Shown piece after piece: positions 1 through 8,143 of a stretch of 64,000 nt of DNA. A program made the translations under genes and the position numbers. Origin of the DNA: CAZDUS01 sp964508705 (GTDB taxonomy: Bacteria > Verrucomicrobiota > Kiritimatiellia > CAIKKV01 > CAITUY01); assembly GCA_964508705.1 (NCBI GenBank), contig CAZDUS010000001.1, positions 124,001 to 188,000 of the forward strand. Direction: 5' to 3'. Position 1 is the stretch's first letter, and each line of letters starts with the position of its first letter. The notes below the pieces were generated by a model that saw nothing but the letters and a program-made list of their open reading frames with translations, did no database searches and had not been told where the DNA came from.

Positions 1-156
1 CGGGTTTCTCTCGAAAGCATGACCAGCAAAGATGGCCTGACCAGTCTGCACTATTCCTTCAGCGGTCTCAAAACCGGCACCGGTGAGTTGGCTGATAAAC
101 TCAGATCGATTGCGAACCTCGCGACGGTAAATGTCTTCTTTAACAGACCGGGATGA
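1..156 (+). CDS. C-terminal fragment of unidentified protein (possibly DUF4956-type)
   Basis: The reading frame is open from the first base and ends in TGA at 154-156, giving the last 51 residues of a protein that starts outside the window. The fragment has alternating hydrophobic strands (SLHYSFSGL, TVNVFF) and a helix (LADKLRSI), the pattern of a small ACT-like C-terminal domain. DUF4956 and MgtC-like membrane proteins end in such a domain, and DUF4956 genes often sit beside CotH-type genes like the next one here. That identification is inference from context and weak similarity. The next gene starts 32 nt downstream on the same strand, so the two may be co-transcribed. Confidence 0.4.
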   Translation, partial: RVSLESMTSKDGLTSLHYSFSGLKTGTGELADKLRSIANLATVNVFFNRPG

Positions 157-188
157 ATGCTCCTTCAATCCAGGCAGGATAAATCGAC

Positions 189-3065
189 ATGCGCTCACAC
201 ATTCATAAACGCAGCTTGATCTTGTGGGCGGTCATGTTCGGCTTGCTTGCCGCCTTCATAATGTTTGGCCCAATGCTGGCTGAGACAATACGGCATTCAG
301 AATCCCATTATCGCTCAAAAATAGGAAACGCCTTGCGTGTGGCGGGCGTTGAAGCCTACTGGTCGATGGACGAGTTGGTGCTTTCCGAACAGGTCCACAA
401 CGCGCTCATAACAACCGACGGAACCCGCCGGGTTCCGGGCGTAAAGGGATATGCCCGTGAGTTTATTTCCGAAGCCAATGGATACATTCGGACCGATCTG
501 CCATATAATATTGCTCGCCCACCATTTACCTTCTCCTGCTGGCTGAAGTTCACAGACAACATTCCGGATCAAAGCATCTGCAAGTACCTCGTAACGAAAA
601 ACGGTATCCTGACAACAGCCTTCTCTCATCAGGCATCTCCGCTGGGTTGGCCAATTGATATCCATAATCGGTTTTTCCATGTGGCGCTGACCCTTGACGG
701 CTCCGCCAAAACGTCCAACGTCGTCGGACGTCTATATATAGATGGGAAACGCATAGCAGAGGCCCCGCTTGGATCCGTTTCAACGGATGGTCACCTGCTG
801 TGTTTTGGTGAGGATCGCTGGACGCCACCGGCCCAATTTTCGCTTGATGAAGTAAGCCTATGGAATCGCTCGTTGTCGCCGGATGAAATCAGCCGTTTAT
901 GCAAGCCCGGGCAAAGCATCCGCGCCAGAGGTGTCGCCATCCGCCGACTCAAATTGGCCGCCTGTGAATGGCTAGGCGAACTTATTCATTCAATAGACAC
1001 GGTAGCGGATTTGTTTAACCCCACCCTTAATCCCGGCCGACTGAACAGGATCGGCCTTGCCGATTTTTCACTCGTACTCTCTAAACGGGACATCAAGGCG
1101 TTCAATCGATATGTCAATGATAGGCTTGATGCGGGAATTTCAGTGTATGGGGTCTCGGAAAAACGCTGTATTTCCGTCCTTCGTGACGGTGCACTTGGTT
1201 CAGCAAGCATGCGTGTGCTGGGGTCACGTCAACGCTTTAAATACGGCCATCCGAAACCAAGTTATATCGTCACTGTGGACAATGATGCTGATAATGCTGG
1301 AATTGAAAAATGGCTGTTTCAAACCCCGGAGGAATCCCCGTTCCTCCTCCAGTTACTTGCTTCACAACTGGCGGAAGCCGTTCGCTACCCCGTGCAGGCT
1401 CCCGAATTATGCACGTTGAATATCAACGGGGGACAACCGGGGCTATACCTGTTTGAGAAGCTTCAAGTTGAACGCAGCCTTCCTTCGGTATCAGCCACCA
1501 ATGGATGGAAGCAATGCCTGAAGGTTCTCCCTGTATGCTCCTCCGAAATCTTGCGAACATTTGACTCCCTGGCAGATCAATATGAACCCGTTTTCACCAG
1601 TGATAAGAAGAGCCCACTGAATCGTCGGGAAATGGCATGGGCCATAGAGCGGCAGCGAAAACAATTACTCGCCTTTCTCGAGAAGCCTGATGTTTGGTCC
1701 AATGAGATGCTGGTCAAACGGGTCTGTGACTATATCGCGCCGGAATTGTTTCTTGGACAAAATCTGATGGCGTGCAGTATCCGCACCGCGCTGGACTTTA
1801 GCGCGACGAATATCAACGGGGTGGCGATTTCATTTCAAAGCCTTTCACCAGAACTGCTGGATAACCATGGCCGTATCTTGGAGGGTCTGGACAGCCCTGT
1901 GGACCGGAACGTGTCGGTGCAAGTCACCGCGAGACGTGGCGGAGTGGAAATGAACAAGACGTTGCGGTTCACAATAGCAGGCAGTGGGCGGCGTCTCCCC
2001 GTTCTCGATATCCAGACCGCCGGATCCTTTACGGAGTTTGAACCGGCTCAATGCCATGTGGGCATGCTCGAAGAAAATGGTCGGCGGCATAATCTGCCCT
2101 GCGGCGAAATTCATTTGCGCGGAAACACAGCTTTGGTAAAGGCAAAAAAATCGTATTACGAAATCGAGTTCGACAAACCCCACGGAATTGACGGGCTCGT
2201 CACGTCAAGACATCTGCTTCTTACTTCCATGTATCGGGATCCGACGCTAATGCGGGACAAGCTGGCTTATGACCTCTTTCGAAGCTTTTCCAAGCCCGGT
2301 AAACCCCGCTACGCGCCACATTCCCGTTTTGTTGAGGTTGTTTTGAATGGCGAATATGTCGGGGTTTACGAGATGACAGACCGCGTTGATTCCGAGCTAT
2401 TGGGTTTTGCTGCCAAGTTCGATGACCCGACAGCTCCAGCTGTTCTGTATAAGGCCGTCGGCGAGGGCGCAACTTTTGAACGCCGCAGTCAGGCCAACTA
2501 TGTCCAAAAACTTCCCCGATGGAAAAAAGGATCCTATTGGGGCCCCTATAACGACTTGATGGATTTTGTGGGACACTCGGACAGCAACACCTTCGCGCGT
2601 CAGGTTGAACAATTGATAGACGTGGATAACATCATCGACTTCGAATTATTGCTCAGTCTCAGTTGCAATGGCGAGGGCCGGAATTTCAACCTCTTCATTG
2701 CTCGTAATGGCGGCCCGGGTGAAAAATTTTTCCTTGTTCCGTGGGATTACGACATGGCGTTTTGGAAGCCGGTGAAAGCAAATAACTACCTGATTGACCG
2801 GTTACATCGGGACCTGCCCGGCTATACGACGCGCTTGAAGGCCCGCTGGAAAGAGTTGAGGGAAGGCCCGCTGGAAAATGGCCGCGTAATGGCCTTGTTG
2901 GATGACCTGTACGCCCAGCTCGGCAGGGGAGGCGCCGAACGGAATTTCAATCGCTGGCCTCATCCGAATTATCCCTATGAACCCAATGTTGAATTCCTAC
3001 GCTCGTGGTTGCAGACACGCCTGGCAAAGATAGACGCAATCATTGCGGCGACTCCTTCCAACTGA
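189..3065 (+). CDS. LamG-domain / CotH kinase-like membrane-anchored protein
   Basis: The protein has 958 residues. Residues 9-30 form one hydrophobic segment, a signal anchor that puts the rest outside the cytoplasmic membrane. Residues about 55-235 resemble a concanavalin-like LamG fold, ending in the typical LDEVSLWNRSLSPDEI motif. Residues about 610-930 match the CotH family: HLRGNTALVKAKKSYYEIEF, MRDKLAYDLFR, VVLNGEYVGVYEMTDRVD and the metal-binding PWDYDMAFW near residue 850. CotH proteins of spore formers are atypical secreted protein kinases; the bacterial environmental relatives are mostly uncharacterised, so kinase activity is family inference. The middle part (about 240-600) is not recognised. 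The gene ends convergently 9 nt from the next one, with no obvious terminator between. Confidence 0.8.
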   Translation: MRSHIHKRSLILWAVMFGLLAAFIMFGPMLAETIRHSESHYRSKIGNALRVAGVEAYWSMDELVLSEQVHNALITTDGTRRVPGVKGYAREFISEANGYIRTDLPYNIARPPFTFSCWLKFTDNIPDQSICKYLVTKNGILTTAFSHQASPLGWPIDIHNRFFHVALTLDGSAKTSNVVGRLYIDGKRIAEAPLGSVSTDGHLLCFGEDRWTPPAQFSLDEVSLWNRSLSPDEISRLCKPGQSIRARGVAIRRLKLAACEWLGELIHSIDTVADLFNPTLNPGRLNRIGLADFSLVLSKRDIKAFNRYVNDRLDAGISVYGVSEKRCISVLRDGALGSASMRVLGSRQRFKYGHPKPSYIVTVDNDADNAGIEKWLFQTPEESPFLLQLLASQLAEAVRYPVQAPELCTLNINGGQPGLYLFEKLQVERSLPSVSATNGWKQCLKVLPVCSSEILRTFDSLADQYEPVFTSDKKSPLNRREMAWAIERQRKQLLAFLEKPDVWSNEMLVKRVCDYIAPELFLGQNLMACSIRTALDFSATNINGVAISFQSLSPELLDNHGRILEGLDSPVDRNVSVQVTARRGGVEMNKTLRFTIAGSGRRLPVLDIQTAGSFTEFEPAQCHVGMLEENGRRHNLPCGEIHLRGNTALVKAKKSYYEIEFDKPHGIDGLVTSRHLLLTSMYRDPTLMRDKLAYDLFRSFSKPGKPRYAPHSRFVEVVLNGEYVGVYEMTDRVDSELLGFAAKFDDPTAPAVLYKAVGEGATFERRSQANYVQKLPRWKKGSYWGPYNDLMDFVGHSDSNTFARQVEQLIDVDNIIDFELLLSLSCNGEGRNFNLFIARNGGPGEKFFLVPWDYDMAFWKPVKANNYLIDRLHRDLPGYTTRLKARWKELREGPLENGRVMALLDDLYAQLGRGGAERNFNRWPHPNYPYEPNVEFLRSWLQTRLAKIDAIIAATPSN

Positions 3066-3074
3066 ATGTCTGAC

Positions 3075-3728
3075 TCACTGTTTTGACACCACTGCAGTAG
3101 CATCACCGGCAACGGATCGAGGACGGAAACAGGCGCTGCCTATGCTGCCCCCCAAGGCCAGCAGGGCCCCTATGCTGCCAACCACAAATCCTATAGCTTG
3201 ACCAGCGCGCCCCACGCTGACAACAGCCAGCATGACTTGAAATAACAGATGCAGCATCATGCCCACCGCAATCAGCACCCACACCCGACGATCCCGCGGC
3301 ACAAACAGCGCCGTAAACCAAACTGACAGCAGAATAATCACCGATAGAACAACCCCGGCCCATTGCAACTTTGCTGGCAGCCAGGAATCGTTTAGCAATA
3401 GCAACGTGACGCACAACGCCATCAACGTGAGTCCGCCCATGGTATGTACCGCCACATGTAGCCACGGCCAGGCACCCCGCTTACCTGAATAACCCCTCAG
3501 TGCCGAGAACACAACCAGAAGAGCCCAGACATAGGGATAGGTAATGACAAACGAAGCCCCACAAAAAGCCGCAGCCTCTCCGGCACTTTCGGACGACAAC
3601 ACCGCACCCGCCATCCACTGCATCATACCAAAGGGGGCGTGCATGAACCCCATCGGCATGAAAAATGAAAAAAGGAACAGACCTCCGCCCAGGACCAACG
3701 CGATGCGACTCAAGACCAACCCGATCAT
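3075..3728 (-). CDS. Small multi-pass membrane protein of unknown function
   Basis: The 217-residue product is almost wholly hydrophobic, with about six membrane segments (for example residues 5-25, 33-45, 58-78, 90-112, 118-140, 150-175 and 180-200) separated by short polar loops. I do not recognise a family and no catalytic motif is visible. Its ATG overlaps the stop codon of the upstream lipoprotein gene as ATGA (3725-3728), which implies translational coupling and suggests the two products act together at the membrane. The C-terminus (about residues 200-217) is soluble and rich in Arg, Ala and Val. Confidence 0.6.
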   Translation of the reverse strand: MIGLVLSRIALVLGGGLFLFSFFMPMGFMHAPFGMMQWMAGAVLSSESAGEAAAFCGASFVITYPYVWALLVVFSALRGYSGKRGAWPWLHVAVHTMGGLTLMALCVTLLLLNDSWLPAKLQWAGVVLSVIILLSVWFTALFVPRDRRVWVLIAVGMMLHLLFQVMLAVVSVGRAGQAIGFVVGSIGALLALGGSIGSACFRPRSVAGDATAVVSKQ

Positions 3729-4960
3729 TGTGCGCCTCCCTCACCCAACGTCCCGGCATCTTGCGGCACCAGGATCGCCAGACCGTTACACATCGCGCGC
3801 GGCCCCCCACGACCCCGAATGACATAGTCATTCTCAAAAATCGTGGCTGAATCACCTCCGTCAAACATGATGGCATCGGACGACCCGAGACCAATCATCA
3901 AATCCGCTAAGTCCGGCAATTCCAATCCCACACTTTCTTTGCATCGCCCCCTGACAACAAGAAGATACACTCGCCGCCCGTCACGACTGATGCCAACCAC
4001 GGCACGTGGATGAGGCCGCTTAAGGTAGGCGGCTTCTGCCGCGCAAATACCGTCGGCTTTCAATTCAATACTGACCTTTCCATCACGAACGATCCGTGGT
4101 CCTCCGCCAACAGCCTCTCTGGCGTGCGGAACCAAATCGGTGCGAATTTGCACTGCGAGCCCTTCCCGAATACCCGTCGGCAGTACCGGATCACCCGTCT
4201 TCCCTCCGCAGGCAAGGACCAGGCCGGTGCGCGGCAGCGGTACGGGCTTGCCATCCGTGAAAAGTCTTGTTACCCGTCCGGTCACCACTCCACCGACCAA
4301 AGGTAAGTCAGCGTCGATCAAGACTGCACCCTGCGGGGCTGGGGCTTCACTGACTTCGCGCGTGTTCGAGTATAGGTGCATGCCCGGCAGACAGCCACGC
4401 TTGGGACGGTTCATGTCGCAAACATCGAGCCAGACGGGATCATCGCCAATCCGAACCTGTAGCTTCGCTTGCGGATTGGCAATCAGGGGCCGCCCCCCGG
4501 GATCTATCATAAACGCGGAACGCCCTTGCGGTGAATACACCAGACGGCCATCCAAAAGTTGGATCCCCCATGGTCCGGCCATGCCGTTGCCGAAATAGTC
4601 ACCGCTGATTGCCGCCGCCACGCGCCGTTCGGGAGTGGTGATTGCCCGCACCATTTCCGCTACAGTACCGCGTCCTAATTTAGAATCCGGCCGGAGATGC
4701 AAAACTCCCAAACTCAATCCTCCCTGGTCAAGATTCGCGCGTACGACATGATAAGAAAGGGGTACCGGTTGCGTCCGGAAATAATCAGCCCGTTCCACGC
4801 CAGGCGCCAGCGGTTCATACACTAGCTTGGGGTTGATCAGATCCGGGTCCGATTGCCGTTCTTTATTCGTACGGGAACAACTGGCTACAGCCAACACCAG
4901 CAGGCCCAGCGCCAGAAAAGCCGGCCACCGCTCTAAACGATCCTGCAAGAACAAGCTCAT
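3725..4960 (-). CDS. Phosphodiester glycosidase (NAGPA) family lipoprotein
   Basis: The 411-residue protein starts with a lipoprotein signal: a hydrophobic stretch (FLALGLLVLAVASC) with a lipobox ending at Cys28, so it is probably lipidated and exported. The C-terminal half carries NAGPA-domain features: RAVVGISRDGRRVYLLVV, then LADLMIGLGSSDAIMFDGGD and SATIF, then GRGGPRAMCNGLAI near the end. The family is named for the enzyme that removes GlcNAc from phosphodiester-linked mannose; bacterial members are linked to exopolysaccharide or cell-wall glycan metabolism, and the substrate here is unknown. It is the upstream gene of an ATGA-coupled pair with a membrane protein. The DUF2079 gene lies 182 nt upstream on the same strand. 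Confidence 0.75.
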   Translation of the reverse strand: MSLFLQDRLERWPAFLALGLLVLAVASCSRTNKERQSDPDLINPKLVYEPLAPGVERADYFRTQPVPLSYHVVRANLDQGGLSLGVLHLRPDSKLGRGTVAEMVRAITTPERRVAAAISGDYFGNGMAGPWGIQLLDGRLVYSPQGRSAFMIDPGGRPLIANPQAKLQVRIGDDPVWLDVCDMNRPKRGCLPGMHLYSNTREVSEAPAPQGAVLIDADLPLVGGVVTGRVTRLFTDGKPVPLPRTGLVLACGGKTGDPVLPTGIREGLAVQIRTDLVPHAREAVGGGPRIVRDGKVSIELKADGICAAEAAYLKRPHPRAVVGISRDGRRVYLLVVRGRCKESVGLELPDLADLMIGLGSSDAIMFDGGDSATIFENDYVIRGRGGPRAMCNGLAILVPQDAGTLGEGGAQ

Positions 4961-5021
4961 ATGAATTCCTTCCTAATATTATCGCAAAAATCTATCACTA
5001 TCCCACCCATTTATGCCTTCT

Positions 5022-5068
5022 CCCTCACTGGATCAGGAATCTCAACGCCAGCGATGCCACCTCGCCGA
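5022..5068 (-). repeat. Degenerate copy of the 3' end of the glyA-type gene
   Basis: In the 182-nt spacer between two genes, about 47 nt resemble the last codons of the RpiB-GlyA gene and the bases after its stop (8141-8187), at roughly 80-85 percent identity by eye. On the minus strand it reads EVASLALRFLIQ then stop, against EVQALALRFPIP then stop in the real gene, so both DNA and reading frame are preserved. Nothing upstream of it resembles glyA. It is best read as a leftover of a duplicated or recombined glyA tail. The rest of the spacer shows no feature. Confidence 0.45.
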
Positions 5069-5142
5069 ACAACCTTCATCTTATATTTTGATTCCTTTTG
5101 TAAGCATTATCCAGTCATGAGCATTGCAACCAAAACCCGGCG

Positions 5143-6969
5143 TCAATGCCCTGCTTTCAACGGAATAAATTCAAGTCGAGACAACCAAAGACGCGCGTCC
5201 CAACCTGTGACTCGTATTTCCACTTCCGTTTCTTTTCTCAACAATAATTCAACCTCACATTCCCGCAACATCCAGTCGGCATTCTCCACTGGCGGTATTT
5301 CTTTCTCAACGATCACCGCTCCTTGCTCTTGGGCATTATGAAGGCTCAATACACCCCATTTACCCGATTTTGTTTTTCGTGGAGCCGCTGCTCGATAATA
5401 CAGCACGGCACGGTACACCCCGGGCGGCATAACTCTTGTTTTCCGGTAAACCAGTATTACCGGCGCAAGCGAAGCGTCACCTTCCCAATACCTTACCGGC
5501 CCGCAAGGGCTATCCATATCCCGCCCCGCTCGCGCCAGCGCGCTTACCATCCAGAACGGCGCGCGCCGGACCTTATCCAAGGCCTCACGATTTGCCGACG
5601 TATCATATCCACGCTCCAACACAACAAAGAGATCATCAAGATACCTTACCCCAACACGACCATCCCGGAGTTCATCCAGCAACCGCCCGTCCATCCGTCG
5701 AGGCAAATCCTGCAGTCGCATCCAAATCACATCATACCTGTCCCGCGACTCGACGTAGGCATCCCAATCCCAGACCCGTTGGCGATTGCCGACCATTCCG
5801 CACAAATCGGTATCGGTCAAGACGGCCTTATCTTTCGGAATACACTGGGACACCCGGAAGGCAATCTGATGCATGGGGGACGGTCGCTGATAACAACGCT
5901 TTGAACCGCCCCCCTGCAAAATATAACCCCGATTCATGAAATGAACCATAAGCGTTACGATTACTGATGCCACCGCCGCTATCCATACCCGCCTTGCCGA
6001 CTGTCGCCTTTCTTGGGGTTCGCGCCACGCCTCCATAATAACAAGCGGCAAAACCGTCATCACCGGTGCCGCATAGATAGCCCACAAACGCTGCTGATTC
6101 GCATAGACACTCAACAACGCTGGCGCCAGCCCTCCCAGTAACATCAGAGCCGGTCGCCAAATACGCTTGAATGGAGCAAGCGCCACCAAGGGAAGAAGCG
6201 TCAACCATAGACCTTCCAGTCGTCGCAGCACCGCGCCTTGAGTAACCTCTGGTGCACCAATGTAATTCGCGCGCCGGGAAAAAAAGGATATCTCGTTAAT
6301 CCACGGATATATGCAGAATATCGCCGCTACCCCATATCCCACTGCCGCCGCCGCATAAAGGTAACCCGCCCGCCACCCTTGCTGATAGGCCATCACGGCC
6401 AAAACGGGCGCAACCACCAGAAACGCATCCTCCCGTAATCCCAGCAAGAGAGCCATCGGAATAATCGTCATCCCGCGCCGTCGGCGGCAACACTCATATA
6501 ACCATGGTAACAGTAGAAAATAGGGTCCCACCGTGTGAAACTCGCTCAGCATCACGCCTTGTGTAAACGGGTACCCGATAAAGAAAAACACAAGGCTCGC
6601 CTTCACCGGCAACGGCATTTCATTCCGTGAAGCACTTACCCACAACAGCGCCCCGCCAGAAACCAACATCACCCACTGCAAAAGCGACAACAAAAAAGGG
6701 TGATCCCACAAACGAAACAATGGGCCCAGTAGCGCTAAAGAGAACGACAAATGCGTATAAAGATAGTTTTCACCAGTCTCAAACTGAAAAAGCCTTCCTT
6801 GCCCGGAATTCCATATCATGGACGTATAGCGTGCATAATCCGCTAGAACAAATTTTCCAGACAGAAAAGCGTTGATACACCCGTTTAATATCCCAAAAGC
6901 AGCCACCCCGGTCAGTGCGATCACACAAGCGATCCACAATACGCCCATCATTTCGTAACACTTCTTCAT
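5143..6969 (-). CDS. DUF2079 family multi-pass membrane protein
   Basis: The product (608 residues from the ATG at 6969; an in-frame TTG lies 6 nt further upstream) has about ten membrane segments in its first 350 residues. The N-terminal region matches DUF2079: DYARYTSMIWNSGQGRLFQF, then YLYTHLSFSLALLGPLF, then MLSEFHTVGPYFLLLPWLYE and LLLGLREDAFLVV. DUF2079 proteins resemble GT-C type membrane glycosyltransferases in topology, but their reaction is unknown. The C-terminal 250 residues are soluble and probably extracytoplasmic; the last part (WGVLSLHNAQEQGAVIVEKE onward) looks like a beta-rich domain. It is followed by the glyA-tail relic, then the NAGPA lipoprotein gene on the same strand. 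Confidence 0.7.
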   Translation of the reverse strand: MKKCYEMMGVLWIACVIALTGVAAFGILNGCINAFLSGKFVLADYARYTSMIWNSGQGRLFQFETGENYLYTHLSFSLALLGPLFRLWDHPFLLSLLQWVMLVSGGALLWVSASRNEMPLPVKASLVFFFIGYPFTQGVMLSEFHTVGPYFLLLPWLYECCRRRRGMTIIPMALLLGLREDAFLVVAPVLAVMAYQQGWRAGYLYAAAAVGYGVAAIFCIYPWINEISFFSRRANYIGAPEVTQGAVLRRLEGLWLTLLPLVALAPFKRIWRPALMLLGGLAPALLSVYANQQRLWAIYAAPVMTVLPLVIMEAWREPQERRQSARRVWIAAVASVIVTLMVHFMNRGYILQGGGSKRCYQRPSPMHQIAFRVSQCIPKDKAVLTDTDLCGMVGNRQRVWDWDAYVESRDRYDVIWMRLQDLPRRMDGRLLDELRDGRVGVRYLDDLFVVLERGYDTSANREALDKVRRAPFWMVSALARAGRDMDSPCGPVRYWEGDASLAPVILVYRKTRVMPPGVYRAVLYYRAAAPRKTKSGKWGVLSLHNAQEQGAVIVEKEIPPVENADWMLRECEVELLLRKETEVEIRVTGWDARLWLSRLEFIPLKAGH

Positions 6970-7045
6970 ACTCAAAAATCCGCCAACCCGGCGAGAAGCA
7001 ATCCAATAGCTACTTTTTGCATCATCTCATTTGATACGGCAGCAT

Positions 7046-7831
7046 TCACGCTCGCGGTTTACCACGTCGCAGTGCAACGCTTGGTTGCGCGGTCTCTTCG
7101 ATCCACCTCAAACACTCGTTGGACCAATCGAAAGGCGTTCCGAGGCCAAGCCCATGCCTCCCCTTGTGATAGATGTGCAGCTCAAAGGGTATGCTATGTT
7201 TCCGCAGGGCGGTCGCAAACATAATGCTGTTCTCGAGGGGCACCGTAGCGTCTTCTCCCGTGTGCCAGAGAAAACACGGCGGAGTCTCTGCGGAGACATG
7301 TTTGTGGCATGAAAGCTCATCAAGTAGCTCCGGAGCTGGATGCTCCCCGGCGAGATTGCGTATGGAGCCTTCGTGAGCATGTGGGCCGCAGGACGCGATC
7401 ACAGGATAGCATAGAACGCCAAAACTTGGTCGCAAAGGAATCTTGCTCTCGTATCGTTGCCACGCAACAAGTGTGTGCGCGGCCAAATGGCCACCCGCCG
7501 AAGATCCCATGACACCCAGCTTGGAGGGGTCAACTGCAAACTCTGCAGAGCGAGACCTCACCACAGAAATAGCAGCAAGGGCATCTTCCAACATCTCCGG
7601 ATGGCGGTGGCCTTCTGAACCAAGCCTGTACTTCACGACAAAGCAGGCAATACCGGCACTGCAGAGAAACTGGGCATAACCCTCTCCCTCGTGTGCAGCC
7701 AAGCGTCCATAACCACCCCCTGGGAAGATGAGAACGCCAACCCCGCTGGGATCACTCTCTGGCAGCCAGCATTCGATTTGCGGTGACGGGTTTGTTCTGC
7801 CTGAATCCAGTACCCCTCGTATTGTGTTCAT
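7046..7831 (-). CDS. Alpha/beta hydrolase, acetyl-esterase type
   Basis: The ATG at 7831 is chosen because GGAG lies 5 nt upstream; an in-frame GTG 12 nt earlier would place that GGAG inside the gene. The 261-residue protein has the esterase/lipase layout: an oxyanion-hole region FPGGGYGRLAAHEGEGYA, a nucleophile elbow GSSAGGHLAAH, a likely catalytic Asp in HTGEDATVPLE and a His in HKGRHGLGLG. This order fits the BD-FAE/acetyl-xylan-esterase-like group that removes acetyl groups from sugars. No signal peptide is seen, so it probably works in the cytoplasm. It is a single gene, separated by some 300 nt from the next gene upstream. Confidence 0.85.
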   Translation of the reverse strand: MNTIRGVLDSGRTNPSPQIECWLPESDPSGVGVLIFPGGGYGRLAAHEGEGYAQFLCSAGIACFVVKYRLGSEGHRHPEMLEDALAAISVVRSRSAEFAVDPSKLGVMGSSAGGHLAAHTLVAWQRYESKIPLRPSFGVLCYPVIASCGPHAHEGSIRNLAGEHPAPELLDELSCHKHVSAETPPCFLWHTGEDATVPLENSIMFATALRKHSIPFELHIYHKGRHGLGLGTPFDWSNECLRWIEETAQPSVALRRGKPRA

Positions 7832-8143
7832 TTTCTCCTGCACAACAATTCTATACGTAACGCGTTACATTTCCTCGCGGCTATGGTTTACGCTTTAGCG
7901 ATTAAATCACGGATTACCCCTTCCTAGCGGCAAAAGCATCTAAATCGCTCCTCTTTCTCCCGTATGGGCTCCGAAGAACCGTTGCGGCATTTTTAATTCG
8001 GGTACTCCTGAATTAAAAATGCCGCAACATTCCCTTCTTCCCTGCCGCGATTCTCCGTGCCTCGGTGCCTCTAGCCGTACTCGGCGGGTGGTAAATCTCC
8101 CCGTATCTTTCAATTTTAGATGCGTTTGCTCTGCCCCACTCCC
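7832..8143. other. 312-nt intergenic region with a strong hairpin
   Basis: This stretch lies between the 3' end of the RpiB-GlyA gene and the 5' end of the esterase gene, both on the minus strand. It contains the perfect hairpin at 7981-8028, annotated separately. Near 8112-8130 the minus strand reads GCAAACGCATCTAAA, a 15-nt string that recurs after the purD start region at 13973-13987. No open reading frame with coding character and no clear promoter was identified. Confidence 0.6.
7981..8028. repeat. Perfect 19-bp inverted repeat (long hairpin)
   Basis: Left arm 7981-7999 (GTTGCGGCATTTTTAATTC) is exactly complementary to right arm 8010-8028, around the 10-nt apex GGGTACTCCT. The apex can extend the stem to a TACT tetraloop with one G-T pair. 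It lies 116-163 nt downstream of the RpiB-GlyA stop. No T-run follows on the minus strand, so it is not a standard Rho-independent terminator. The apex GGGTACTCC recurs in the hairpin at 24448-24504, which suggests a dispersed palindromic element. Confidence 0.75.

Noticed and set aside
7981..8028. Possible integron attC site
   Set aside because: The ends read GTTGCGG...CCGCAAC, with the GTT at the outer 5' side, opposite to the RYYYAAC...GTTRRRY order of attC. The arms are perfectly paired without the bulges of attC, and no integrase or cassette array is present.
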